A stretch of 64,000 bases of DNA from Micromonospora sp. C28SCA-DRY-2 (GTDB lineage Bacteria > Actinomycetota > Actinomycetes > Mycobacteriales > Micromonosporaceae): NCBI RefSeq assembly GCF_030519475.1, contig NZ_JAUMKD010000001.1, forward strand, positions 558,001 to 622,000. Reading direction: 5' to 3'. Shown here piece by piece: positions 1-9,266 of this stretch. The notes beneath the pieces are model-generated. The model was given only the letters and a program-made list of their open reading frames with translations, did no database searches and had not been told where the DNA came from. The stretch's first letter is position 1. Every line of letters starts with the position of its first letter. The position numbers were made by a program, and so were the translations under genes.

Positions 1-49
1 GCCGCCACGCCGGGGTGGTGGCCGCCGCGCCCCGACCCCGGGGAGAGCC

Positions 50-3000
50 ATGGTGATGTTCCGTCGACTCCGGATCCCCTGGGCGGCCCGCCTCGGCGCC
101 ACCGCCGGCCCGACCCCCACCGTCCCGGCGGCCCGGACCGCCGATCCGGTCGCCCCCGTGCCGGCCAGCCTCGACCCGGCCGCGGTGCCGCGCTGCTTCG
201 GTCCGGTGCCGAACTTCGCCGGCAGCCCCCGCCCGGTGCTCGACGCCGACGGCCGGGTGACGGTGGGCACCGGCATCCGCAAGTTCGTCGACGCGCTGCC
301 CGGCCTCGGCACGCTGGGCGCCAACGACCTCGGCGCCCACCTGCCGGTGGCCACCCCGGACACCATCAGCTACCCCGGCTGCGACTACTACGAGATCGGC
401 CTGGGGGAGTACGCCCAGCGCCTGCACCGGGACCTGCCGGCCACCCGGCTGCGCGGCTACCGGCAACTCAACCTGGGCACCGACGCCGACGGGCACAACA
501 CCGTCGCACCGCCGGAGCGCCCCTGGCACCTCGGGCCGGTGGTGCTGGCCCGGCGGGGCCGGCCGGTGCGGATCAAGTTCATCAACCAGCTCCCCACCGG
601 CCGGGCCGGAGAACTCTTCCTGCCGGTCGACCCCACGGTGTACGGGGCCGGTACCGGCCCGCTGGACGGTCCGGCGCCGTACCCGCAGAACCGGGCGGTG
701 CTGCACCTGTCCGGTGCGCAGACGGCCTGGATCTGCGCCGGGAACCCGTGGCAGTGGATCACCCCGGCGGGCGAGATCACCCCGTACCCGAGCGGTGCCG
801 GGCTGACCCACGTGCCGGACATGCCGCCGCCCGGCGCCGGCGCCACCACCCTCTACTACCCGAACGAGCAGAGCGGCCGGCTGCTCTGGTTCCACGACAA
901 CACCCTCGGCCTGGCCCGGCTGACCGTCTACTCCGGTCAGGTCGCGCTCTACCTGCTCACCGACCCGGCCGAGGAGGAACTGGTCGCCGACGGGGTGCTG
1001 CCGGCCGACCAGGTGCCGCTGGTGATCGAGGACAAGACCTTCGTGCCGGACGACACCCAGCTCGCCGGGGAGGACCCGACCTGGGACCGGGACCGCTGGG
1101 GGGCCCGGGGCAGCCTCTGGCACCCGCACGTCTACCAGCCCCGGCAGAACCCGTACCGGGCCGACGGGACGAACCCGACCGGCCGGTGGGACTACGGCCC
1201 GTGGTCGCGTACCGCCGAGCGGAGCGGGCCCGCCGCCGGGCCCGACGGTGCCGGCCCGGCGCACCCCGGCCCGGAGCCGGTGCCGAACCCGCACCACGAC
1301 CCGGTGACCGACCCGGCGGAGCCGCCGTGGACGCCCGGCGTGCCGCACCCGTCGGCGGTGCCGGAGGTGTTCGGCGACACCATGCTGGTCAACGGCGTCG
1401 CCTACCCCTACCTGACCGTCGAGCCCCGCACCTACCGGTTCCGGATCCTCAACGCCTGCCTCGACCGCAGCCTCAACCTGGGCCTCTACCGGGCCCGCTC
1501 GACCGGGCCGATGTGGGCGGCCGACGGCAGCCTGGCCGACGCCGACGCCGGCGAGGTGCCGATGGTGGACGCGGTCCGGGCGCCCGGCCGCCCGGCCGGC
1601 TGGCCGACCGACGGGCGCGACGGCGGGGTGCCCGACCCGGCCGCCGCCGGCCCGGAGCTGGTCCAGATCGGCAACGAGTGCGGGCTGCTGCCGGCGCCGG
1701 TGGTGATCCCGAACCGGCCGGTCGGCTACCGGTACGACCGCCGCGACCCCACCGTGCTCAACGTCGACGGGCACGCCCTGCTGCTCGCCCCCGGCGAGCG
1801 GGCCGACGTGCTGGTCGACTTCGCCGCCGTCGCCCCGGGCAGCACGCTGATCCTCTACAACGACTGCCCGGCCCCGCTGCCCGGCTTCGACCCCCGCTAC
1901 GACCAGCACACCGGCGCGCCGGACCGCACCGCCGAGGGCGGGGCGCCGCCCACCCGCCCGGGGTACGGGCCGAACACCCGCACGCTGCTCCAGTTCCGGG
2001 TGTCCGGCACCCCGGCGCCCCGCTACGACCTGGCCCGGCTGCGCGACCGGCTGCCCCGGGCGTACGCGGCCGGCCAGCGGCCGCCGATCGTGCCGCAGCC
2101 CGGCCACGACGCCGCCTTCGGCACGCGGACCGACCGGCCGACCCTGGTGCCGGCGCAGGCCACCACTGTCACCTTCACCCCCGCCGGAGCCGGCGCCCCG
2201 GTGACCCTGCCGCTGCTCGGCAAGGTGGTGCAGCAGGTCGTCGAGCCCGGGTACGGCCGGCTGACCGGACGGCTCGGCGTCGAGCACCCGCACACCGGGC
2301 CGCTCTCCCCCGCCACCCTGCCGCTGGACCCGACCGACCCGGCCACCGAGATCCTCTTCGCCACCGACCCGGCGGTCGGGATCGGCGCCGCCGCCGACGG
2401 CACCCAGCTCTGGCGGATCAGCGGCCACGCCCGGCAGACCCAGCCGGTGCAGTTCGACGGCTGCGACGTGCAGGTGGTCAACCGGGTCGGCTGGGACGGC
2501 ACGGTCCGGCCGGCGGAGGGAGCCGAGCTGGGCTGGAAGCAGGTCGTCCGGGTCGACCCGCGGGAGGACGTGATCGTCGCCCTGCGGCCGGTCGCCCCCG
2601 CCCTGCCGTTCAAGATCGGCGACAGCGTACGGCTGCTCGACCCGACCCGGCCGGCCGGCGCCCGGACCGGCTCGACGCCGGTGAGCCCGGCCGACGGCCG
2701 CCCGGCGATGGTGCTGAACCACCTGGTCAACCTGGGCTGGGAGTACCGCTGGTACAGCCGGCTGGCCGGGTACCGCGACCAGGGCATGAACCGGCCGCTG
2801 GTGCTGCGGGTCGCGCCGAAGGCGCCCACCGGGCTGACCGCCACGCCCGCCCCCGGCTCGGCCACCGCGCTGCCGGCGATCGCGTTGGCCTGGACCGGCA
2901 ACGGCAGCCGCCCCCCGGCCACCAGCCACCTGCTCCAGCGGGCCACCGACGGCACCTTCACCGAGGGGCTTACCGAGATCACCGTGGCGGCCACCGCCAC

Positions 3001-3688
3001 CCGGTACACCGACGCCACCGTCACGCCCGGGGTGACCTACCACTACCGGATCCGCGCCGAGAACGCCGTCAGCTGCTCCGCCTGGTCGAACAGCGTGCCG
3101 GCCGCGGTGCGGCTGACCGCGCCCGCCGGGCTGGCCGCGGTGATCCCGCCGGCCGCGCCGCTGCGGGTCGCGCTGCGCTGGGCGAACCGCTCCTTCGCCA
3201 CCGGGATCGACGTGCAGCGGGCCACCAACCCGACGTTCACCAGCGGCCCGGGCACCACCGCGATCGGCGTCGGCGACCAGCACCTGGACGCCGCCGTCGC
3301 CCCGGACACCACGTACTACTACCGGGTGCGGACGACGTACCTGGGCGCGGCCTCACCCTGGTCGACGGTGGCCACGGTGACCACCCCACCGGTGCCCGGC
3401 ACGCCGACCGCGGTGAGCGCCACGGCCACCGCGCCCGGCCCGGACACCGCCACGGTGATCCTGGGCTGGTCGGCCAGCGCCCCGAGCGGGCCGGGCGCCG
3501 GGTTCATCGTGCAGCGGGCCCTGGATCCGGGGTTCGCCCGCGAGGTGGCCACCTTCACGGTCACCGGCCGGGGCTTCACCAACACCGGCCTGGCCCGCGG
3601 GGTCACCTACCACTACCGGATCCGCGCGTTCAACGTGGTCGGCAGCTCGCCGTTCACCACGCCGGTCCCGGTCACCACGCCGCGGTGA
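50..3688 (+). CDS. Multicopper-oxidase-fold protein with lost copper ligands, plus three fibronectin III domains
   Basis: About 1212 aa. Residues ~45-920 follow the three-cupredoxin CotA/bilirubin-oxidase type of multicopper oxidase, including the segments around YPGCDYYEIGL, GDTMLVNGVAYPYL and DVQVVNRVGWDG. The copper motifs are degenerate. The usual HLHG is HLSG (219-222), HDH is HDN (282-284), HPVHFH is QPVQFD (798-803), and the C-terminal HCH...GH is YSR...GY (902-908). Only H219 and H282 remain of the usual ligands, so oxidase activity is unlikely and a binding or structural role is my inference. Residues ~924-1212 hold three FN3-like domains, each with a YxYRxR strand, as in many secreted actinobacterial proteins. 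No clear signal peptide is visible. Start: GGGGAGAG (40-47) fits the GTG at 53 or ATG at 56 better than the ATG at 50. The frame is open to the window edge, so a longer N-terminus cannot be excluded. The gene converges on pspM with 9 bp between. Confidence 0.85.
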   Translation: MVMFRRLRIPWAARLGATAGPTPTVPAARTADPVAPVPASLDPAAVPRCFGPVPNFAGSPRPVLDADGRVTVGTGIRKFVDALPGLGTLGANDLGAHLPVATPDTISYPGCDYYEIGLGEYAQRLHRDLPATRLRGYRQLNLGTDADGHNTVAPPERPWHLGPVVLARRGRPVRIKFINQLPTGRAGELFLPVDPTVYGAGTGPLDGPAPYPQNRAVLHLSGAQTAWICAGNPWQWITPAGEITPYPSGAGLTHVPDMPPPGAGATTLYYPNEQSGRLLWFHDNTLGLARLTVYSGQVALYLLTDPAEEELVADGVLPADQVPLVIEDKTFVPDDTQLAGEDPTWDRDRWGARGSLWHPHVYQPRQNPYRADGTNPTGRWDYGPWSRTAERSGPAAGPDGAGPAHPGPEPVPNPHHDPVTDPAEPPWTPGVPHPSAVPEVFGDTMLVNGVAYPYLTVEPRTYRFRILNACLDRSLNLGLYRARSTGPMWAADGSLADADAGEVPMVDAVRAPGRPAGWPTDGRDGGVPDPAAAGPELVQIGNECGLLPAPVVIPNRPVGYRYDRRDPTVLNVDGHALLLAPGERADVLVDFAAVAPGSTLILYNDCPAPLPGFDPRYDQHTGAPDRTAEGGAPPTRPGYGPNTRTLLQFRVSGTPAPRYDLARLRDRLPRAYAAGQRPPIVPQPGHDAAFGTRTDRPTLVPAQATTVTFTPAGAGAPVTLPLLGKVVQQVVEPGYGRLTGRLGVEHPHTGPLSPATLPLDPTDPATEILFATDPAVGIGAAADGTQLWRISGHARQTQPVQFDGCDVQVVNRVGWDGTVRPAEGAELGWKQVVRVDPREDVIVALRPVAPALPFKIGDSVRLLDPTRPAGARTGSTPVSPADGRPAMVLNHLVNLGWEYRWYSRLAGYRDQGMNRPLVLRVAPKAPTGLTATPAPGSATALPAIALAWTGNGSRPPATSHLLQRATDGTFTEGLTEITVAATATRYTDATVTPGVTYHYRIRAENAVSCSAWSNSVPAAVRLTAPAGLAAVIPPAAPLRVALRWANRSFATGIDVQRATNPTFTSGPGTTAIGVGDQHLDAAVAPDTTYYYRVRTTYLGAASPWSTVATVTTPPVPGTPTAVSATATAPGPDTATVILGWSASAPSGPGAGFIVQRALDPGFAREVATFTVTGRGFTNTGLARGVTYHYRIRAFNVVGSSPFTTPVPVTTPR

Positions 3689-3697
3689 CCGGCCGGC

Positions 3698-4477
3698 TCA
3701 GCGGGCGCGCAGCGGGGTGTTGACGGCGCGCAGCTCGGCCAGCGCCCCGGCGACGCCGTGCAGCAGGTCGGTGGCCTCGGTGAGCTGGGCGGCGGCCGGG
3801 TGCTCGGCGTCCGGCCGGGCGTCCTCGGCGACGTAGCCGGCGGCGGCCACCACCAGCCGCTCGTACGCGGCGACGCCGCTGTCCAGCTGCGCGGTGAGCG
3901 ACCGGTGCGCCTCGGCCAGCGGCGGGCGGGCGTCGGCCGGGGCCAGCCGCATCGCGCGCTCCACGCTGGCCACCCGGTTGGCGAGGTCCCGCAGCGACCG
4001 GTCGGCCGTGGCCGCCTCCTGCACCGCCGGCTCGGCGAGGCCGGTGAGCCGGGGGGCCATCCCGGCCAGGGTCAGCGCGGCCCGGTCCAGCCGGGCCCAC
4101 GGCTCGGCGGCGCTGGTGCCGCGCAACGCCACCCGGGAGCGGACCCGGCGTACCTCGGCGAGCACGCCCGGGCCGACCGGGAGCCGCTCCACCGCGGCGA
4201 CCAGCCGGGCCCGGGAACGGGCGGCGGCCTCGGCCGGGTCGAGCGGCGGCGGCGCCGGCCGGGCGGCCAGCGCGCGCAGGTCGATCCAGCGCCAGGCGGC
4301 CAGCGCCACCGCGCCGCCCGCGCCGGCGGCCCAGGCCGCGTCCGGCAGCCCCAGCCCGGCGTACGGGGTGAGCACGGCGGCGGCGCCACCGAGCCCGCCG
4401 GCCAGCACACTCCACCGGCGGGCGGACCGCCGCAGCCGGCTCAGCCGCCGGAAGTACCGGGTTCGCTCGTCTGCCAC
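3698..4477 (-). CDS. pspM: PspM-like phage-shock/envelope-stress membrane protein
   Basis: 259 aa. A basic N-terminus (residues 1-21) is followed by two adjacent hydrophobic segments (~22-42 and ~46-63). A long, Ala/Arg/Glu-rich, probably helical cytoplasmic region runs to the end. The order clgR-pspA-this gene, with 25 bp after pspA, matches the mycobacterial clgR-pspA-Rv2743c (PspM) operon, where PspM is a membrane partner of PspA. The assignment rests mainly on position and topology, because the family is poorly conserved in sequence. It is last in the operon and presumably co-transcribed from the clgR promoter. Confidence 0.7.
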   Translation of the reverse strand: MADERTRYFRRLSRLRRSARRWSVLAGGLGGAAAVLTPYAGLGLPDAAWAAGAGGAVALAAWRWIDLRALAARPAPPPLDPAEAAARSRARLVAAVERLPVGPGVLAEVRRVRSRVALRGTSAAEPWARLDRAALTLAGMAPRLTGLAEPAVQEAATADRSLRDLANRVASVERAMRLAPADARPPLAEAHRSLTAQLDSGVAAYERLVVAAAGYVAEDARPDAEHPAAAQLTEATDLLHGVAGALAELRAVNTPLRAR

Positions 4478-4502
4478 CTGTGCCTCCTCGACCCCCGGCC
4501 GC

Positions 4503-5384
4503 TCAACCGGCGGCGGTGGTGTCCCCCGTGCCTCGTTCCCGGCTCATGCTGGCCCGGATCTCGTCCAGCCGGGCGGCGGCCGCCGGGTCGGCCGCCGGCG
4601 CCGCCGGCGCGGCCTGCTCGGCCCGGGGCACCGCCTGCTGCTCCCGCTGGGCGCCGAGCTGCTCGCCGGCCATGCTGGCCCGGATCTGCTCCAGCCGGGC
4701 CGCGCCGGCCGAGTCCAGGGTCGCCTTCTGGATCTCCAGCATCCGCCCCTCGACGGAGTTGCCGGCCAGTTCGGCGCGGCCCATCGCGTTGGCGTAGCGC
4801 CGCTCGATCCGGTCGCGCACCTCGTCCAGGGTGGGGGTGGTGCCGGAGGCGGTCAGCGCCGACATCGACTCCAGCGACTGGGCGACGCTCTCCTGCATCT
4901 TGGCCTGCTCCAGCTGGCTGAGCAGCTTGGTGCGCTCGGCGAGCTTCTGCTGGAGGATCATCGAGTTGTTCTCCACCGCCTTGCGCGCCTGCGCGGCGGC
5001 CCCGAGCGCCTGGTCGTGCAGGGTCTTGAGGTCCTCGGTGGCCTGCTCGGCGGAGACCAGCTGGGAGGCGAGGGTCTGCGCGGACTGCTCGTAGCGCCCG
5101 GCCTCGGCCTCTTCGCCCCGGGCCCGGGCCTGGTCGGCGAGGACCAGGGCCTGCCGGGCGTTGCCCTGCAACCGCTCGACCTCGGACATCTGGCGGGAGA
5201 GCTTCATCTCCAGCTGACGCTGGTTGCCGATCACCGCGGCGGCCTGCTGCACCAGCGCCTGGTGCTGGCGCTGCGCCTCCTCGATGGCCTGCTGGATCTG
5301 CACCTTGGGATCGGCGTGCTCGTCGATCTTGGCGCCGAAGAGCGCCATCAGGTACTTCCAACCCTTGACGAACGGGTTCGCCAT
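4503..5384 (-). CDS. pspA: PspA/IM30 family envelope-stress protein
   Basis: 293 aa. The N-terminus ([27 protein letters not shown]) is the typical amphipathic helix of actinobacterial PspA. It is followed by a long coiled coil (~25-225) with the PspA segment [20 protein letters not shown]. The family assembles ESCRT-III-like polymers that protect the cytoplasmic membrane under stress. The protein is longer than the ~225-aa proteobacterial form. Its C-terminal tail carries two copies of an AARL(E/D)(Q/E)IRASM block, at residues ~228-242 and ~270-284, joined by an Ala/Pro/Gln linker. Its start follows GGAG almost directly (GCGGAG ATG), 200 bp downstream of clgR. Confidence 0.93.
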   Translation of the reverse strand: MANPFVKGWKYLMALFGAKIDEHADPKVQIQQAIEEAQRQHQALVQQAAAVIGNQRQLEMKLSRQMSEVERLQGNARQALVLADQARARGEEAEAGRYEQSAQTLASQLVSAEQATEDLKTLHDQALGAAAQARKAVENNSMILQQKLAERTKLLSQLEQAKMQESVAQSLESMSALTASGTTPTLDEVRDRIERRYANAMGRAELAGNSVEGRMLEIQKATLDSAGAARLEQIRASMAGEQLGAQREQQAVPRAEQAAPAAPAADPAAAARLDEIRASMSRERGTGDTTAAG

Positions 5385-5584
5385 CTCCGCGGTATCCCCT
5401 CAGTCGCGTCGCTGCGCCGCACCGTGCCGGACGGCCCGACGGTCCCGACGCGGCGCTGGCTCCATCGTCCCAGCCGGACGCCAGCTCGGCATCCGTACCG
5501 GCCAGCGGGCAACACCGGCACCGTCCGCGATCAACCCTACGCGGCGCGGGCCACAGGCGGCCACGGAGCGCGCGGGGACGCCGG

Positions 5585-6034
5585 TCAGGCGGCGCAGACC
5601 ACGTCGCGGTCGGCCGGGCGCACCCGGGTGCTGCGCAGCGTGGCCTTGAGCGGGGAATCCTGGTGGACCGAGACGGCGACCTTGCCGTCGGAGCTGACCT
5701 GGTGCACGGCCCGGCCGGTGGCCTTGCGCACGGCGGGCCGGGCGACCGGGGCCGGCTCGGCCGGCTCGTCCTGCACCGGCACCAGCACGCCCGGCATCTG
5801 CTCGGCGAGCGCGACGGTGTCGCTGACCTCACGCAGCAGCTCGGACAGGCGCGCGCCGAGCGCGTCGCAGATGGCGGCCAGCAACTCGCTGGAGGGCTCC
5901 TTCTGGCCGCGCTCGATCTCGGAGAGATAGCCGAGGCTGACGTTGGCCGCGGAGGAGACCTCGCGCAGGGTGCGGTGCTGCCCCTGCCGGCGCGCCCGCA
6001 GTGCGTCACCGATCACCCGGCGTAGCAGGACCAT
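5585..6034 (-). CDS. clgR: ClgR-type Cro/C1 helix-turn-helix regulator
   Basis: 149 aa. The start at 6034 is preceded by a strong GGGGGAGG with 4-nt spacing; the frame continues upstream but lacks ribosome-binding support. Residues ~10-65 form an HTH_3 domain ([23 protein letters not shown]). ClgR activates clp protease genes and the psp operon in actinobacteria. The protein ends in VCAA. In Streptomyces and Mycobacterium the ClgR C-terminal alanines form a ClpP degradation signal, so this end fits feedback proteolysis (inference). It is first in clgR-pspA-pspM, and a candidate operator lies at 6183-6199. Confidence 0.9.
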   Translation of the reverse strand: MVLLRRVIGDALRARRQGQHRTLREVSSAANVSLGYLSEIERGQKEPSSELLAAICDALGARLSELLREVSDTVALAEQMPGVLVPVQDEPAEPAPVARPAVRKATGRAVHQVSSDGKVAVSVHQDSPLKATLRSTRVRPADRDVVCAA

Positions 6035-6182
6035 CGCACCTCCCCCTGAGGGACACCTCTGTCGCCCCCGGCCGCCCGGTCCGGCGCGGCGGACCGCGCC
6101 GGCCCCGACCGCCGGAGCCTTCCCGCAACCGTACCCGTTGCCGGGCCCGGCGACATCCCACCCCGCCCGGGGATCGCGGGTT

Positions 6183-6199
6183 GTCTGCCGACCGCAGAC
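6183..6199. promoter_or_regulatory. Candidate ClgR operator upstream of clgR
   Basis: Perfect inverted repeat GTCTGC-N5-GCAGAC. Arm length, spacer and the CGC/GCG-like core resemble described ClgR boxes (GTTCGC-N5-GCG type), and it lies about 150 bp upstream of the clgR start. ClgR is autoregulated in several actinobacteria. Assignment is by similarity and position only. Confidence 0.5.
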
Positions 6200-6315
6200 C
6201 CGCTCCCCCGGTCGACGTCGCCCCGCGCGGAAAGCGCGGGCATGATCGACACCACATCGCCGGCAGGGGCCGACGACGGCGGCGCGACACCGCGACGCCG
6301 GCGAACCGGCGTGGG

Positions 6316-6849
6316 TCACACGCCGGCGGCGGCCCGATCCGCGTCGGCCTCGTGGATCCGCTCGGCCAGCAGCCGCAACGCCTCGATCACCGCCGCCGAC
6401 CGCACGTGGTCCCGCCCGCCGTCCAGGTCCAACTGGCGTACGGTGCTGCCGCCCGGCCCCGCCACGGCCACGTAGACCAGGCCGACCGGCTTGCCGTCCT
6501 GCGGCTCCGGGCCGGCCACCCCGGTGGTGGCGAGGCCCCAGTCGGCGCCGCAGCGCCGCCGGCCGCCCTCGGCGAGCGCGGCGGCCACGTCCGGGTCGAC
6601 CGGCCCGCGTTCGGCGAGCAGGTCCGCCGGCACCCCCGCCAGCTCGGACTTCAGCTCAGTGGCGTAGACCACCAGACCACCGCGGTAGACGCCGCTCACC
6701 CCGGCGATCTCCACGATCGAGGCGGCCAGCAGGCCGCCGGTGAGCGACTCGACCGTGGCGAGCGTCTCCTCCCGCTCGGTCAGGCTGTGCACCACCGCCG
6801 CCGCCGGACTCCCGACCGGCCGCTCCCCGTTCGCGTCGCTGCTCTGCAT
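6316..6849 (-). CDS. cinA: CinA C-terminal-domain protein (nicotinamide-nucleotide amidase type)
   Basis: 177 aa from the ATG at 6849, which has AAGGA 7 nt upstream; an in-frame extension to 6894 lacks such a site. The whole protein is the CinA C-terminal domain (PncC type): [21 protein letters not shown] near the N-terminus, then [23 protein letters not shown]. These enzymes deamidate nicotinamide mononucleotide in pyridine-nucleotide salvage. The N-terminal MoCF-like domain of full CinA is absent, as is common in actinobacteria. It sits between pgsA and clgR, a linkage conserved in this phylum. Confidence 0.9.
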   Translation of the reverse strand: MQSSDANGERPVGSPAAAVVHSLTEREETLATVESLTGGLLAASIVEIAGVSGVYRGGLVVYATELKSELAGVPADLLAERGPVDPDVAAALAEGGRRRCGADWGLATTGVAGPEPQDGKPVGLVYVAVAGPGGSTVRQLDLDGGRDHVRSAAVIEALRLLAERIHEADADRAAAGV

Positions 6850-6906
6850 GTCCCGATCCTTCCCCCCACTGCTTCCGATCAACCCTGCCCCCACCGGAGT
6901 CCGGCG

Positions 6907-7578
6907 TCACGGGGTGCGGCGGAGGCGGAGGGCCTGGGCCACGTAGTCGAAGCCGGTGATGACGGTCACGGCCACGGCCGCGGCCATGATCCAGGGGCCG
7001 ACGGCGGCGAGTGCGGCCGGCATCGGCCAGAGGTACCAGGCGATGGCCAGGATCTGCAGGGCGGTCTTGATCTTGCCGCCCCGGCTGGCCGCGATGACGC
7101 CGCGCCGGATCACCCAGAACCGCAGGGCGGTGATGCCCAGCTCGCGGGCCAGGATCACCGCGGTCACCCACCAGGGCAGCCGGTCGTACCAGGAGAGCAG
7201 CAGCAGCGCGGCGCCGGTGAGCGCCTTGTCGGCGATCGGGTCGGCGACCTTGCCGACCGAGGTGACCAGGCCGAACCGGCGGGCGATCCAGCCGTCGACC
7301 AGGTCGGTCACCGAGGCCACCGCGAAGATCAGGCAGGCGGCCGTCCGCCAGCCGGCGTTGCTCATCGCGGAGATGACCACGCTGGCCGCGAAGACCGGCA
7401 CCAGCACCAGCCGCAGCGCGGTGAGCGCGTTGGCCGCGTTGAGCACCGGCACCCGGCCGACCACCGGGGCCGGCGTCGAGCCGGTCGCCCCGGTCACCGC
7501 CGCGCCCCGCGCGGGCCGCCGTGGCGTTCCCGGTACCCCACCACGTGGCCTCCCCGCTCCGTCCGGGCCCGCCGTCAC
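6907..7578 (-). CDS. pgsA: CDP-alcohol phosphatidyltransferase (PgsA family)
   Basis: 223 aa integral membrane enzyme. The full signature DG-x2-AR-x8-G-x3-D-x3-D is present (DGWIARRFG...[10 protein letters not shown], residues ~91-114), and five to six hydrophobic segments follow the family pattern. The likely product is phosphatidylglycerophosphate, from CDP-diacylglycerol and glycerol-3-phosphate. The first ~40 residues are Gly/Pro/Arg-rich and may be cytosolic, or the true start may be internal. The start overlaps the rimO stop by 4 bp, indicating translational coupling. It corresponds to pgsA3 beside clgR in M. tuberculosis. Confidence 0.92.
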   Translation of the reverse strand: MTAGPDGAGRPRGGVPGTPRRPARGAAVTGATGSTPAPVVGRVPVLNAANALTALRLVLVPVFAASVVISAMSNAGWRTAACLIFAVASVTDLVDGWIARRFGLVTSVGKVADPIADKALTGAALLLLSWYDRLPWWVTAVILARELGITALRFWVIRRGVIAASRGGKIKTALQILAIAWYLWPMPAALAAVGPWIMAAAVAVTVITGFDYVAQALRLRRTP

Positions 7579-9140
7579 CGTGCCGCGCCGGGCGCCGCCG
7601 AGATCATCTCATCCGGCACGGCGAGCAGATCCACCCCTTCGGTGCCGGTGACCGTGGCCCGCACCAGGTCGCCGGGGCGCAGCGCGGCCAGGTCCACCCC
7701 GCCGCCGTCCGGCTCGACCAGGGTGGTCGAGCCGTCCACCTCGGGGGCCTGGTGCGCGGCGCGCCCCTCGACCACGCCGTCGGAGACCGAGTCGACCAGC
7801 ACCTCGACCGTCGAACCGAGCCGCTCCTCGGCCCGCTGCGAGCAGAGTTCGTCGGCGAGCGCGCTGAGCCGGTCGTAGCGGCGCTTGACGGTGGCCGCGG
7901 AGACCTTGCCGGAGAGCCCGGCGGCCTCGGTGCCGTCCTCGTCGCTGTAGTCGAACACGCCGATCGCGTCGAGCCGGGCCGCGGTCAGGAACCGGACCAG
8001 CTCGTCGACGTCGGCCCGGGTCTCGCCGGGGAAGCCGACGATGAAGTTGCTCCGGGCACCCGCCTCGGGCGCCAGCTCCCGGGCGCTGGCGAGCAGGTCG
8101 AGGAAGCGGTCGGTGGAGCCGAACCGCCGCATCCGGCGCAGCACCGGCTCGCTGGAGTGCTGGAACGACAGGTCGAAGTAGGGGGCCACCCCGGGCGTGG
8201 TGGCGATCGCCTCGACCAGGCCGGGCCGGGTCTCCGCCGGCTGGAGGTAGCTCACCCGCACCCGGACCACGCCGTCGATCGCGGCGAGCTGCGGCAGCAG
8301 CTTCTCCAGCGCCCGCGGGTCGCCCAGGTCCTTGCCGTACGAGGTGGAGTTCTCGCTCACCAGCACCAGTTCCCGGACGCCGGTCTTGGCCAGCCACTCC
8401 GCCTCGGCGAGCAGCTCGTCGGGCGTACGCGAGACGAACGCGCCGCGGAACGCCGGGATGGCGCAGAACGCGCAGCGGCGGTCGCAGCCGCTGGCCAGCT
8501 TGAGCGAGGCCACCGGGCCGGTGTCCAGCCGCCGGCGCAGCACCTGGCGCAGGTGGGCCGGGGTGTGCTCGTCGGTCTCGACGGCGCCCCGGGCCGGGGT
8601 GCCGTGGCCGGGCAGCGACACCGCCGCCGCCCGCCGGTTGACCGGGGTGAGCGGCAGCAGCTCGCGCCGGTCGCGCGGGGTGTGCGCGTGCAGCGCCTCA
8701 CCGGCGACGACGGCGTTCAGCCGGGCGGCGATGTCCGGGTAGTCGTCGAAGCTGAGCACCGCCTGCGCCTCGGGCAGGCTGTCGGCCAGCTCGCGGCCGT
8801 ACCGCTCGGCCATGCAACCGGCGGCGACCACCTTCGCCCCGGTGTCCGCCGCGGCCAGCAGGGTCTGGATCGAGTCCTGCTTGGCCTTCTCCACGAAGCC
8901 GCAGGTGTTCACCACCACCACGTCGGCGCCCTCGCCGTCGGTGGTCACCTGCCATCCGTCGGCGTGCAGCCGGGCGGCCAACTCCTCCGAGTCGACCTCG
9001 TTGCGGGCACAGCCCAGGGTCAGCAGGGCGACGCGACGGCCGTCGCCGGCGGGCGACAGCTCGGAGGACAGCTCCAGGTCGCGGCGCGGCGCCAGACGGG
9101 CCGGGCTGGAGTCGTCGGACGGGGAGGTGGCAGACACCAT
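7575..9140 (-). CDS. rimO: Ribosomal protein S12 methylthiotransferase (radical SAM)
   Basis: 521 aa. The N-terminal UPF0004 domain has the three cluster-binding cysteines ([27 protein letters not shown]). The radical SAM motif CDRRCAFC gives C219, C223 and C226. A C-terminal TRAM-like region follows (~445-510). RimO adds a methylthio group to the conserved aspartate of ribosomal protein S12. About 60 residues between the two iron-sulfur domains (TPRDRRELL...VETDEHT) form an actinobacterial insertion. It reads directly into pgsA. Confidence 0.94.
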   Translation of the reverse strand: MVSATSPSDDSSPARLAPRRDLELSSELSPAGDGRRVALLTLGCARNEVDSEELAARLHADGWQVTTDGEGADVVVVNTCGFVEKAKQDSIQTLLAAADTGAKVVAAGCMAERYGRELADSLPEAQAVLSFDDYPDIAARLNAVVAGEALHAHTPRDRRELLPLTPVNRRAAAVSLPGHGTPARGAVETDEHTPAHLRQVLRRRLDTGPVASLKLASGCDRRCAFCAIPAFRGAFVSRTPDELLAEAEWLAKTGVRELVLVSENSTSYGKDLGDPRALEKLLPQLAAIDGVVRVRVSYLQPAETRPGLVEAIATTPGVAPYFDLSFQHSSEPVLRRMRRFGSTDRFLDLLASARELAPEAGARSNFIVGFPGETRADVDELVRFLTAARLDAIGVFDYSDEDGTEAAGLSGKVSAATVKRRYDRLSALADELCSQRAEERLGSTVEVLVDSVSDGVVEGRAAHQAPEVDGSTTLVEPDGGGVDLAALRPGDLVRATVTGTEGVDLLAVPDEMISAAPGAAR

Positions 9141-9266
9141 CCGAGGGTACCGGGCCGGGGCCCCGTCCCCGCCGTCGGCGGGCCGTCGGCAGTAGGCCGG
9201 CTCACATCCGCCCGGCCGGGCCGACCTGGCCGCGCGGCGCCGCCGAGCCCGGCGGGATCGCGGCCG

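Noticed and set aside
748..3723. 991-aa frame overlapping the multicopper-oxidase-like gene
   Set aside because: A +2 frame reading of the real gene; Arg/Pro/Gly-rich with no domain.
5585..6319. 244-aa version of clgR
   Set aside because: The extra N-terminal 95 residues are low-complexity, cross the operator, and lack a ribosome site, while 6034 has a strong one.
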